Assembly: GCA_964454255.1 (NCBI GenBank)
Contig: CAYVSY010000005.1
Location: 1-29,957 of the forward strand
Length of the DNA stretch: 29,957 nucleotides
DNA from: CAYVSY01 sp964454255
Lineage (GTDB): Bacteria; Bacillota_I; Bacilli_A; RF39; UBA660
Reading direction: 5' to 3'
The notes beneath the pieces are model-generated. The model was not told where the DNA came from, did not search any database, and saw only the letters and a program-made list of their open reading frames with translations. Positions 16,442 through 24,736 of the stretch are shown piece by piece. The position numbers and the translations under genes are program-made. Within the stretch, counting starts at the first letter, position 1, and each line of letters begins with the position of its first letter.

Positions 16442-18461
16442 GTTAGCTATTCAAAATATTAAAAAAAGTATTAGGGATTATTCAATATACTTTTTTACAC
16501 TTGTTATTGCGGTAGCAATATTTTATACTTTTAATTCATTAGATGCTCAAAGTTCAATGTTAAGTTTATCTTCTAATAAAAGTGATTCAGCAAAAGCTTT
16601 AGTTACATTAATTGGATATGTATCAATATTTGTGTCATTTATATTATGTTTTTTAATTGTATATTCTAATAACTTTTTAATAAAAAGAAGAAAAAAAGAA
16701 ATTGGTATATATTTAATGCTTGGTATGAGCAAACGAAAGGTTTCAACAATATTAGTATGTGAAACATTTTTAGTAGGAATTGTTTCTTTAGTAGTTGGAC
16801 TTGGTTTAGGAGTGGTTTTATCACAATTTGTATCAATTGGGACAGCTAAATTATTTGAAGCTGATATGTCAATGTTTAAATTTGTGTTTTCTAGTGCTTC
16901 GTTAATTAAGACTGTAATTTATTTTGGAATAATTTTTTTATTAGTTATGATATTTAATGTTTTAACACTATCAAAAAATAAATTAATTGATTTACTTAAT
17001 GCAAATAAAAAAAATGAAAGTGTTAAAGTTAGAAATAAATATGTAACTCTAATTACATTCATATTGGCTCTTATATTTTTAGGATATGCTTATTATCTGC
17101 TGTTTAATAAAGCTCTTTTATCTTTAGATAATAAGGCTTTAATTATGATTATATGTGGTTCAATTGGAACATTTTTGTTTTTCTTTTCATTATCTGGATT
17201 TTTACTTAGAATATTTGAACATACTAAAAAACTTTATTTAAAGGATTTAAATTTATTTGTTTTAAAACAAGTTAATAATAAAATCAATACGACGGTTGTA
17301 TCAACAACTTTAATTTGTTTAATGTTACTTCTTACAATTGGGATACTATCAGGTTCAATGTCATTAGCTAATGCCTTTAATAGTGGATTAACTGAAAATA
17401 ACATAACAGATTGGACAATTACAGGGAATGGTAATACATACGTTTATGATGAAAATGATAAACTTCAAGAGACAAAAAAAACTGATTTATTTAAAATAGT
17501 TCAAGATGAATCTTTTAAAAATATGGTTAGTAATTATGTTAGTTATAAAAAATATTCTAATAATGAATTATTGATTAAGGATTTACTTACTGATAATGCT
17601 AAAAACAAAGCTATTAATAAATATGGTTCAAATGGTGTGTCTTTTGATATATCTACCATTATGATTTCAAAAACAGATTATATTAATATAATGAAATTAT
17701 ATAATAGAAATTATATTGATATAAAGGATGATGAATATTTAATTTTAGGTAATATTGATTTTATTGTCGAATTATATCAAGATGGTTATGGTAAAGGTAA
17801 TTCTATAGAAATTTCTAATAAAGTATTAAAACCAGGAAGTTCTGAAATTATTGATGTTGCTTTAGAAAATTCTAATTCAGATAGTAATGATGGAATTATT
17901 GTGGTTAGTGATGAATTAATTGTGGATTATACATTGTTGAATGATTATATAATTGGTAATTATAAGGAACATAATAATATTGATGAACAAGATAAAATAT
18001 TAAAAAAATTAGTGCGTAGTAATTTTGATGGTTATTGTAGAATGACATCAAAAAAAGAAATGTTAGATACAGCAGTTGGCATTAAAGTAATCACTACTTT
18101 TATTGGTCTTTATTTAGGTATTGTCTTCGCAATATGTAGTGCAACTGTTTTAGCTATTGGTCAATTATCCGAATCAAGTGATAATAAAAATAGATATAAA
18201 ATTTTAAGACAATTAGGTGCTTCTAATAAAATGATTTGCAAGAGTTTAATTATACAAATATCAATTATGTTTATATTGCCGCTAATTGTCGCTATTATTC
18301 ATGCTTTCTTTGGTCTAAGAGAGATTAATGGTATTATTCAAATACTAGCATCTATTGATTTAGCTAGTAATATATTAAAAACATCATTATTTATTGTATT
18401 TATATATGGTGGATATTTCTTAGCGACTTATTTATGTAGTAAAAAAATAGTTTTAGAATGA
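16431..18461 (+). CDS. bceB: BceB-like FtsX-domain permease
   Basis: The 676-residue integral membrane protein has about ten helices: one near 17-36, three between about 60 and 175, and further pairs up to about 310. A large hydrophilic extracellular domain of about 220 residues (about 320-535) follows, then three helices at the C-terminus. This is the layout of BceB-type permeases, in which the large domain binds the peptide or its lipid complex. The FtsX-like motif region LKQVNNKINTTVVSTTL and the C-terminal RQLGASNKMICKSL segment fit the family. It ends in TGA, which lies within the stem of the terminator. Confidence 0.93.
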   Translation: MSFKLAIQNIKKSIRDYSIYFFTLVIAVAIFYTFNSLDAQSSMLSLSSNKSDSAKALVTLIGYVSIFVSFILCFLIVYSNNFLIKRRKKEIGIYLMLGMSKRKVSTILVCETFLVGIVSLVVGLGLGVVLSQFVSIGTAKLFEADMSMFKFVFSSASLIKTVIYFGIIFLLVMIFNVLTLSKNKLIDLLNANKKNESVKVRNKYVTLITFILALIFLGYAYYLLFNKALLSLDNKALIMIICGSIGTFLFFFSLSGFLLRIFEHTKKLYLKDLNLFVLKQVNNKINTTVVSTTLICLMLLLTIGILSGSMSLANAFNSGLTENNITDWTITGNGNTYVYDENDKLQETKKTDLFKIVQDESFKNMVSNYVSYKKYSNNELLIKDLLTDNAKNKAINKYGSNGVSFDISTIMISKTDYINIMKLYNRNYIDIKDDEYLILGNIDFIVELYQDGYGKGNSIEISNKVLKPGSSEIIDVALENSNSDSNDGIIVVSDELIVDYTLLNDYIIGNYKEHNNIDEQDKILKKLVRSNFDGYCRMTSKKEMLDTAVGIKVITTFIGLYLGIVFAICSATVLAIGQLSESSDNKNRYKILRQLGASNKMICKSLIIQISIMFILPLIVAIIHAFFGLREINGIIQILASIDLASNILKTSLFIVFIYGGYFLATYLCSKKIVLE

Positions 18462-18481
18462 AAATTCTAGAACTATTTTTA
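18443..18481 (+). terminator. Terminator of the bceAB operon
   Basis: AAAAATAGTTTTAGAAT, loop GAAA, ATTCTAGAACTATTTTT. This is a 17-pair stem with one G-T pair that begins inside the last codons of bceB and runs into a T tract. Confidence 0.88.
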
Positions 18482-18503
18482 ATAAATATATATTTTTATA
18501 ATT

Positions 18504-18525
18504 ACACTTTACATATATAAAGTGT
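18504..18525. repeat. Inverted repeat before the DUF3221-like gene
   Basis: ACACTTTA (18504-18511), six bases, TAAAGTGT (18518-18525), followed four bases later by a run of nine Ts. It can be a second terminator behind the bce operon or an operator upstream of the next promoter (-35 at 18548). The T run favours a terminator. Confidence 0.5.
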
Positions 18526-18547
18526 TGTCATTTTTTTTTGTATGTTC

Positions 18548-18577
18548 TTGTTTTATTATTTGATTATGTGTTATACT
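18548..18577 (+). promoter_or_regulatory. Promoter of the DUF3221-like gene
   Basis: TTGTTT (18548-18553), 18 bases, TATACT (18572-18577). The expected start near 18584 leaves the ATG at 18606, not the one at 18582, as the usable start codon. Confidence 0.6.
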
Positions 18578-18605
18578 AACTTTGATAGTAGAAAGAGTGA
18601 TTTTT

Positions 18606-19301
18606 ATGGTAAAAAGAATAATTAAAGTTTTAGGTGTTTTAATTTTACTATATTTATGTATATATATTTATTATCGTAAGAATTATGAAACTTTTAGGGC
18701 TATAGTAACAGTTATAAACGATAAAAGCATTGTGGTAGAACCTTTAAATGATGAAATAATAAAAAGAAGCTATAAGGAAATTGAAGTTGTGACTGATAAT
18801 AATAAAATAATTGTTGGTGATACTGTTAGAATTAGTTATGAAGGTGAATTGATTGAAACCTTTCCTCCTAAAGTGGAAGGGAAAATTGTTAAAGTTATTG
18901 CTTCAACAAAATTATCAAATAAAGTTATTCAATCTTATTTGCCATTTAATGATTTTCCTTTAGAAACAACAGATATTATATATAATAAAAAGAATTTAGA
19001 TACATATATAAGTAATCATTATGATATAAACTTAATGGAAAATTTAAAATCATATACAGATAATTATTTCAAAAAAAATATGCTAGTTCTTGTGACAATT
19101 GGTTCAAATGATGACGCTATTAAATATAATATTAATAATTATGAAATTAAGAAAGAAATTATTACAGTTAATATTAATAAAATAAGTAGTTCTTTTGTAT
19201 CAGATAAAAAAGTTATGTGGCATCTAATAGTAGAAATATCTTTAAAAGATGGTTCTAATTTAACTGAAGTAAAATTAAATATTATTAATAAAAATAGGTG
19301 A
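18606..19301 (+). CDS. Membrane-anchored protein with a DUF3221-like domain
   Basis: The 231-residue protein starts MVKRIIKVLGVLILLYL. It has one membrane helix (about 6-25) with basic residues before it, and the rest is probably outside the cell. Residues about 33-95 resemble the DUF3221/YobA type of small beta domain, with VGDTVRISYEG and ETFPPKVEGKIVKV as its typical end. The C-terminal half (about 130-231) alternates strands and recalls extracytoplasmic domains near the PrcB type, without a clear match. The start at 18606 follows AAGAGTGA, and the ATG at 18582 lies too close to the promoter. The gene ends in TGA, 4 bases before the next start, so the two are coupled. The role is unknown. 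Confidence 0.72.
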   Translation: MVKRIIKVLGVLILLYLCIYIYYRKNYETFRAIVTVINDKSIVVEPLNDEIIKRSYKEIEVVTDNNKIIVGDTVRISYEGELIETFPPKVEGKIVKVIASTKLSNKVIQSYLPFNDFPLETTDIIYNKKNLDTYISNHYDINLMENLKSYTDNYFKKNMLVLVTIGSNDDAIKYNINNYEIKKEIITVNINKISSSFVSDKKVMWHLIVEISLKDGSNLTEVKLNIINKNR

Positions 19302-19305
19302 TTAT

Positions 19306-19695
19306 ATGGAGAATAAAGTTAGATTGTTAATGATTTCTATAATGTCTTTTATAATTATAGGATTAGGTTTATATATATTAGTAGGAATGGTTTTAAGTAA
19401 AGCTAATAAACAAAAATTTGGAGTGGAAACACCTATGGCATGGTTTCCAATTGTCAATATTTATTTAATTGGTAAGATTTCTTCATCTAAAACAATGGGG
19501 TGGTTATTATTAATAGGATTAGTTTTAACTTGTGAATGGGCTACCGTGGATGGAACAATTAAAAGAACAGTTGGCTTTATGCCTCAACCATATCGTTTAA
19601 TATTTAATTATGCTATTATAGGCGTTATTGTAATGTTATTTTTAAAAATAGTATATGATTTAATGCATAATAGTTATGATAAAAAAGATATATAA
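19306..19695 (+). CDS. Small integral membrane protein, function unknown
   Basis: The 129-residue protein has three or four membrane segments: about 7-31, about 44-57, 62-78 and 97-118. The segment TPMAWFPIVNIYLIGK is of a kind seen in several uncharacterised small membrane proteins of Bacillota and suggests a re-entrant or short helix. No catalytic motif is visible. The start lies 4 bases after the upstream stop with the AGGTGA ribosome site inside the previous gene, which indicates co-translation with the DUF3221-like protein and possibly a shared membrane function. Confidence 0.75.
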   Translation: MENKVRLLMISIMSFIIIGLGLYILVGMVLSKANKQKFGVETPMAWFPIVNIYLIGKISSSKTMGWLLLIGLVLTCEWATVDGTIKRTVGFMPQPYRLIFNYAIIGVIVMLFLKIVYDLMHNSYDKKDI

Positions 19696-19726
19696 ATTTT
19701 TTTAAAAAGGAGAATAAGAAATTAAT

Positions 19727-22084
19727 ATGAAGAATTATTTATCAAATGATATAATAAAAAAAATGGACATGTATTTTAGGGCAACTAATTATTTATCAGT
19801 AGGTCAATTATATTTAATGGATAATCCATTATTAAAAAGGCCTTTGCAAATATCTGATATAAAGCCAAAAATAGTTGGTCATTGGGGAACGGCTCCAGGC
19901 CAAAATTTTATCTATGTTCATTTAAATCGAATAATTAAAGAAAATAATTTAAATATGATGTATATATCTGGTCCAGGTCATGGAGGACAATCGATTATAT
20001 CTAATGTTTATTTAGAAGGAACTTATAGTGAAGTATATCCAAATATAACTGAAGATTATGATGGATTAAAAAAATTGTTTAAACAATTTAGTTTTCCTGG
20101 AGGAATTTCAAGTCATGTGGCTCCAGAAACACCGGGTTCTATTAATGAAGGAGGAGAACTTGGTTACAGCTTAGCTCATGCTTATGGAGCAGTGTTAGAT
20201 AACCCTGATTTAATGGTTGCGTGTGTAATAGGTGATGGTGAAGCTGAAACAGGTCCATTATCAGCTTCTTGGCAAATAAATAAATTTATTAATCCTAAAA
20301 CAGATGGGGTAGTTTTACCAATTTTACACTTAAATGGATATAAAATTGCTAATCCAACTATTTTATCAAGGATAAGTGAAAAAGAATTAAAAGAATATTT
20401 TTTTGGTATGGGTTATGATCCGTATATTGTTTCTGGTTCTGATTCAATGAAAATGCATAAAGTAATGTATAAGACGCTAAATGAGATAATAAAAAAAATT
20501 AAAGATATTAAGCATTCTTCATCAATTAATAGACCAAGATGGCCTATGTTAATATTAAAAACGCCAAAAGGTTGGACTGGTCCAAAAGAAATTGACGGAA
20601 AAATGATTGAAAATAGTTTTAGAGCTCATCAAGTTCCTATTATAGTTAATGATGAAAAATCTTTAAAAGAATTGGAAAATTGGTTACGAAGTTATAAACC
20701 GGAAGAATTATTTGATGATAATGGGACACTTATTCCTGTGTTAAAAGATCTTGTTCCTGATAAAAAAAACAGAATGGGTTCTAATATCCACGCTAATGGA
20801 GGATTATTATTAGAGGAACTTAGATGCCCCGATTTTAAGGATTATCAAGTTTCTATACCTTATCCTGGTTCTAAATCAGATAGTGATATGAAAGTTTTAG
20901 GAACTTATATAAGAGATTTAATTAAATTAAATGCGGATAAAAATAATTTTAGAATATTTGGCCCTGATGAAGCATTATCTAATAGACTCAATTTTGTTTT
21001 TGAAACAACAAATAGAGTATGGAATGCTGATACATTAAAAACAGATGAATTTTTAGCTCATGAAGGTAGGATTGTCGATTCAATTCTTTCAGAACATGTT
21101 TGTGAAGGTATGTTAGAAGGATATTTATTAACTGGTCGACATGGATTTTTGCATAGTTATGAAGCATTTATTAGAATAATAGATTCAATGGTTAGTCAAC
21201 ATGCAAAATGGTTAAAAGTTACTTCTGAATTATCTTGGCGAAAAGAAATTGCATCATTAAACTATGTTTTAACATCTCATATTTGGCAACAAGATCATAA
21301 TGGTTATACTCATCAAGATCCTGGTTTTTTAAATCATCTTGTTACTAAAAAAGCTGAAATAGTTAGAATGTATTTACCACCAGATGCTAATTGTTTATTG
21401 TCTTGTTTTGATCATTGTATTAAAAGTAAAAATTATATTAATGTTATTATTGCTTCAAAACACTTGCGTCCACAATGGTTAACTATGGATGAAGCTATTA
21501 TTCATTGCACAAATGGAATAGGTAGATGGGATTTTGCTAGTTCTGATAATGGTGTTGAACCTGATATTGTTATGGCTTGTTGTGGTGATACACCAACGTT
21601 AGAAACATTAGCAGCTACATCAATATTAAATGAATATTTTCCAGAATTAAAAATTAGAGTAGTTAATGTTGTTGATTTAATGAAACTACAATCTGATTCT
21701 GTCCATCCGCACGGATTATCAGATAGTGATTATGATATGTTATTTACTAAAGATAAACCAATAATATTTAATTTTCATGGTTATCCATCGTTAATTCATC
21801 AACTTACTTATAAACGATATAATACTAATTTACATGTTCATGGTTATCAAGAAGAAGGAACAATTACGACTGCTTTTGATATGAGGGTTCAAAATAAAAT
21901 TGATCGTTATAATTTAGTTATTGATGCTATAAAATATTTACCTAGTTTAGGTAATAGAGGTTCTAGTTTAGTTCAATTTTGTAAAAATAAATTAATAGAA
22001 CATAAAGAATACATAAGTGAACACGGAATAGATATGGATGAAGTGAATAATTGGAAATGGAATAATATAAAAAAAGATGATTAA
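19727..22084 (+). CDS. xfp: Phosphoketolase (xylulose-5-phosphate/fructose-6-phosphate)
   Basis: This thiamine-diphosphate enzyme of 785 residues splits xylulose 5-phosphate, and often fructose 6-phosphate, with phosphate to acetyl phosphate and an aldose phosphate. The full family length is present. Visible motifs are GHWGTAPGQNFIYVHLNR, GPGHGGQ, SHVAPETPGS, the TPP-binding GDGEAETGPL, FGPDEALSNRLNFVFETT with the catalytic Glu region, EGRIVDSILSEHVCEGMLEG and the IWQQDHNGYTHQDPG segment. With GAPDH nearby it fits a phosphoketolase-type sugar fermentation that yields acetate and ATP. The ribosome site AAAGGAG lies about 14 bases before the ATG, longer than usual, but the N-terminus agrees with the family. 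Substrate preference cannot be decided from sequence. Confidence 0.97.
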   Translation: MKNYLSNDIIKKMDMYFRATNYLSVGQLYLMDNPLLKRPLQISDIKPKIVGHWGTAPGQNFIYVHLNRIIKENNLNMMYISGPGHGGQSIISNVYLEGTYSEVYPNITEDYDGLKKLFKQFSFPGGISSHVAPETPGSINEGGELGYSLAHAYGAVLDNPDLMVACVIGDGEAETGPLSASWQINKFINPKTDGVVLPILHLNGYKIANPTILSRISEKELKEYFFGMGYDPYIVSGSDSMKMHKVMYKTLNEIIKKIKDIKHSSSINRPRWPMLILKTPKGWTGPKEIDGKMIENSFRAHQVPIIVNDEKSLKELENWLRSYKPEELFDDNGTLIPVLKDLVPDKKNRMGSNIHANGGLLLEELRCPDFKDYQVSIPYPGSKSDSDMKVLGTYIRDLIKLNADKNNFRIFGPDEALSNRLNFVFETTNRVWNADTLKTDEFLAHEGRIVDSILSEHVCEGMLEGYLLTGRHGFLHSYEAFIRIIDSMVSQHAKWLKVTSELSWRKEIASLNYVLTSHIWQQDHNGYTHQDPGFLNHLVTKKAEIVRMYLPPDANCLLSCFDHCIKSKNYINVIIASKHLRPQWLTMDEAIIHCTNGIGRWDFASSDNGVEPDIVMACCGDTPTLETLAATSILNEYFPELKIRVVNVVDLMKLQSDSVHPHGLSDSDYDMLFTKDKPIIFNFHGYPSLIHQLTYKRYNTNLHVHGYQEEGTITTAFDMRVQNKIDRYNLVIDAIKYLPSLGNRGSSLVQFCKNKLIEHKEYISEHGIDMDEVNNWKWNNIKKDD

Positions 22085-22095
22085 AAATCATCTTT
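22073..22095. terminator. Hairpin shared by xfp and the convergent small gene
   Basis: AAAGATGATT (22073-22082), loop AAA, AATCATCTTT (22086-22095). The stem covers the last codons and stop of xfp and touches the stop of the minus-strand gene. The T tract is short on the plus side and the A tract longer on the left, so it may work best for the minus strand. Confidence 0.6.
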
Positions 22096-22333
22096 ACATA
22101 TAACGATATAAATCGTCTTTATTTTGATTGTATTTTTTAATTTCAACAATAGCTTTAATAAATATAAATGAACTTATTAAAAACATTCCTTGAAATGCTG
22201 AAGATACTTCAGGAACGTTTACATTAATAAAACCAAATATAGATATTAAAATAGTAAGTCCAGATATAATTGCAATACTACAATCTAATTTCTTTATTTT
22301 TTTTCTTCCAAATTCAACATTAAACCCCTTCAT
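22094..22333 (-). CDS. Small two-helix membrane protein, function unknown
   Basis: The 79-residue protein starts MKGFNVEFGRKKIKK. Two hydrophobic segments (about 17-35 and 44-61) are separated by a short turn with NVNVPEV, and the C-terminal tail is charged. The start at 22333 is chosen because GGGGGAGA lies just upstream. A longer frame from 22390 has no such site. I do not recognise a family. It is convergent with xfp, ending 9 bases from it. Confidence 0.6.
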   Translation of the reverse strand: MKGFNVEFGRKKIKKLDCSIAIISGLTILISIFGFINVNVPEVSSAFQGMFLISSFIFIKAIVEIKKYNQNKDDLYRYM

Positions 22334-22419
22334 TAATGTCTCCCCCTTTTTATGGCTATATATAATACCATAAATACATATGTTTGTCAATTAATTATCA
22401 TAATTATGTAATAATTTAT

Positions 22420-22450
22420 AATACATAGTGACCCCCAGTTATTATGTATT
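22420..22450. repeat. Inverted repeat around a GC-rich GTGACCCCC patch
   Basis: AATACATA (22420-22427) and TATGTATT (22443-22450) flank GTGACCCCCAGTTAT. The C-rich patch stands out in very AT-rich DNA and lies about 50 bases before the truncated transposase. It may be the remaining left end of an insertion sequence. No matching right end is found in the next kilobase. Confidence 0.3.
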
Positions 22451-22498
22451 TTTTATTTCTTTGTTATATAATAGGTGGTCTGAAAGGAGGTGAAAGAA

Positions 22499-22801
22499 AT
22501 GTTTGGAAGTTATCAAGAAATGTATATGAATATTGATAATTTAGATTTGCTAATCAATAAAAGATTAGAAATGGTAAGGTTTGCGAGTGAAAATGGTTAT
22601 AAAGTTGCTACAAGATTTTATAATTGTAGTAAAAATACAATTAAGAAATGGTCTAGAAGATATGCTTTAAAAGGTATTAGAGGTTTAATTGATATTACAA
22701 GAAAACCACATAATAGTCCTAAAAGAATATCACAAAATGATATTGATACAATTGCAAGTATCACTAAAGAAGCTAAAGAAAAAAAAGTATATAACAGTTA
22801 A
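22499..22801 (+). pseudogene. Truncated transposase: N-terminal helix-turn-helix part only
   Basis: One hundred residues from the ATG at 22499 (perfect AAAGGAGG 8 bases upstream). ENGYKVATRFYNCSKNTIKKW is a helix-turn-helix, followed by RRYALKGIRGLIDITRKPHNSPKRIS. This is the linker found between the DNA-binding and catalytic domains of IS481/IS3-like transposases, whose versions usually read GLxDRSRRPHxSP. The protein stops at KKVYNS, where the DDE integrase core should begin. No DDE motif is found downstream in any plus frame before 23000. It is therefore either a decayed insertion sequence or a stand-alone DNA-binding remnant that is still translated. Confidence 0.72.
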
Positions 22802-22803
22802 TA

Positions 22804-22947
22804 ATGTTAGAAGAAAAAATAGATAATTTATTATTTAACTATATTTCATCTATTTTCACTTCATTATTTATTTTTACTCTTTTTTACTGCCATATTGGAT
22901 TATGTATAATGGTTTGGGGATATTTAAATAATAAATTCTTTAAGTAA
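22804..22947 (+). CDS. Possible 47-residue membrane peptide
   Basis: An open frame from ATG 22804, two bases after the stop of the transposase fragment, encodes MLEEKIDN, then one hydrophobic helix (about 11-40, rich in Phe, Ile and Leu, with Cys and His) and the basic end NNKFFK. It has no ribosome site of its own, so it could only be made by re-initiation. A 13-base inverted repeat (22872-22884 and 22950-22962) spans its second half. It may be chance in AT-rich DNA. Confidence 0.25.
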   Translation: MLEEKIDNLLFNYISSIFTSLFIFTLFYCHIGLCIMVWGYLNNKFFK

Positions 22948-22962
22948 ATAAAAAGAGTAAAA
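22872..22962. repeat. 13-base inverted repeat near the transposase remnant
   Basis: TTTTACTCTTTTT (22872-22884) and AAAAAGAGTAAAA (22950-22962) are perfect complements 65 bases apart. It may be a weak hairpin at the end of the transposase-fragment transcript or a scar of the element. No strong T tract follows directly. Confidence 0.4.
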
Positions 22963-22999
22963 TTCAAAAAAGTTTTATATTGAATGCTAACATGTTTTT

Positions 23000-24619
23000 T
23001 TATTTATTTTTCTTTTTGAATATTTTTTTTAGTAAGTCTTCACCAACAATATTTTTAAGAATAGGTTTCATAATAACAATATATATACCTATATTTATTA
23101 AAGCATAAAATATTAAATAAGGAATATTTAATAATCTTGATTTTATGTCTATAACAATTAATTTTTGTAAAATAGTAGAAATAATAATCATAAGAGTGGT
23201 TGTTAGGACAACGCGAGGAATTATTTTAATAGTTTTACTATAACTAAATCCGTCTTTTTTCTTTAATGATATTATTGAAATTGTTAAAGAAATAATATAG
23301 CCTATTATTGTTGCAATAGTAGCTCCGTAAAAAGCATGAATTCCTAGTTTGTGACATAATATCATTAATGGAATATCTAAAACAGCGTTAATTAATAATC
23401 CTATACCAACACTGGATAAAACTAATTTATATTTGTTTATGCCTTGTAGGGTAGAATTAATAACCATATACATGCTATCAAAACTGGCTATTAGAACACT
23501 AAATTTAAAAATCAATGGTCCATAATAACTTTCACCATAAAATAAGGACCATACTTCTTTAGACATTATACTTAAGAAAATAGTTATAGGAACTATTATG
23601 CATAAAACAATTTGAATAGCTTTATTAAAGTTTAAATTAACTTCTTCTTTCTTTTTAGCTACATAAGAACTTACAATGTTAGGTATTAGACTAATCATAA
23701 GACCAGTGGCAATAGATGTTACAATCGTATTTAATTTATGTCCCCAAGTTGTAAAAACACTACTAATAGTTTCAATAGCGGGAGCACTATAACCAAGATT
23801 TCCTAATGTCCTAATTATTAATATCATATCTACTGTATTATATAAATTGTTAATAACACTAACCAATATGAAAGGAATTGCATACCATAATATTTTTTTT
23901 AATATTTCTTTATTTGTCATAGATAATGCCTGATTTTTATCTTCTGTTTTTAAATTCTTTTTATTTTTTTTCATAACAAATAATAAGTAAAAATAAGCAC
24001 CTAATCCGCCTAAACATGCTCCAAATAAGGCTATCCCAATTGATTTGGTAAGAGATAAATGAAGAACTTTATAAGCAATGTAGCTTCCTCCTACAATAAC
24101 AGCTACTCTAATTAATTGTTCAATAACTTGACTAATTGATGGTTGCGTAATATATTTATGACCTTGAAGATAACCTCTAGCAATACTTAAAAATGGTATT
24201 ATTAATAAGGCAAATGATACCGCTCTAATAACATAAGCAACATCGTCAATGGTATTACCACCACTAATATCTCCGATAATAATATTGGCAATTTGGGGAG
24301 CAAATATAAAACATAATAAAAAAGAAATAATTGAAAAAACTATTATATAATTTCTAGCTAAATGATACATTCTAATTTTTTCTCGTTGTTTACCTAACGT
24401 TGTAAGTTCACTTGTCAATTTACTTATTGCAAGAGGAATGCCAGCTGTAGAAATGATTAAAAAGAAATTATATATGCTATAGGCATATCCATATAATGCT
24501 CCACCTTGTTCACCAATAATACTGTAAAATGGTATAACATATAAAACACCTAAGATTTTTGTAACAACTATGGCTAAGGTTGCGATAAAGGCTCCTTCAA
24601 GAAAACTATTTTTTTTCAT
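23000..24619 (-). CDS. MurJ/SpoVB-type lipid flippase (MOP superfamily)
   Basis: The 539-residue protein has about 14 membrane helices along its length and basic cytoplasmic loops (MKKNKKNLKTEDKN, KKKDG). The N-terminus FLEGAFIATLAIVVTKILGVLYVIPFY and YGYAYSIYNFFLIISTAGIPLAISK are typical of the B. subtilis YtgP (MurJ) and SpoVB group. These proteins flip lipid-linked peptidoglycan precursors, or in SpoVB serve spore cortex synthesis. GYLQGHKY and the STLQGINKYK repeat in the second half also fit. Whether it is the main lipid II flippase or the sporulation paralogue cannot be decided here. It is a single gene on the minus strand, flanked by the transposase remnant and divergent from gapA. Confidence 0.88.
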   Translation of the reverse strand: MKKNSFLEGAFIATLAIVVTKILGVLYVIPFYSIIGEQGGALYGYAYSIYNFFLIISTAGIPLAISKLTSELTTLGKQREKIRMYHLARNYIIVFSIISFLLCFIFAPQIANIIIGDISGGNTIDDVAYVIRAVSFALLIIPFLSIARGYLQGHKYITQPSISQVIEQLIRVAVIVGGSYIAYKVLHLSLTKSIGIALFGACLGGLGAYFYLLFVMKKNKKNLKTEDKNQALSMTNKEILKKILWYAIPFILVSVINNLYNTVDMILIIRTLGNLGYSAPAIETISSVFTTWGHKLNTIVTSIATGLMISLIPNIVSSYVAKKKEEVNLNFNKAIQIVLCIIVPITIFLSIMSKEVWSLFYGESYYGPLIFKFSVLIASFDSMYMVINSTLQGINKYKLVLSSVGIGLLINAVLDIPLMILCHKLGIHAFYGATIATIIGYIISLTISIISLKKKDGFSYSKTIKIIPRVVLTTTLMIIISTILQKLIVIDIKSRLLNIPYLIFYALINIGIYIVIMKPILKNIVGEDLLKKIFKKKNK

Positions 24620-24687
24620 TATGTATCACTACTTTCATAGTTTATTATAACTAATTTTTTTTTTAATGTAAACTTTTTTTTAAATAA

Positions 24688-24716
24688 TTGTATTAATATT
24701 TAATATTTGTTACAAT
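24688..24716 (+). promoter_or_regulatory. SigA-type promoter of gapA
   Basis: TTGTAT (24688-24693), 17 bases, TACAAT (24711-24716). GAGGTGA at 24724-24730 follows shortly, then the ATG at 24737, so the leader is very short. Confidence 0.62.
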
Positions 24717-24736
24717 ATTATTATGAGGTGAAATAA

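Noticed and set aside
16547..16732. Minus-strand open frame of 61 codons inside bceB
   Set aside because: Antisense to the permease helices, with no independent start signals.
18504..18525. Second Bce regulator box
   Set aside because: The repeat ACACTTTA-N6-TAAAGTGT lacks the TTACA-N4-TGTAA core and is followed by a T run, so a terminator is the simpler reading.
3536..24619. Use of TGA as a Trp codon throughout (Mollicutes code)
   Set aside because: About 50 Trp codons in the intact genes are all TGG, and three genes (ends at 14623, 18461, 19301) stop at TGA at the family-typical length. In each of those cases a TAA or TAG follows within 3-6 codons, so the stops alone would not settle it. 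The TGG usage does.
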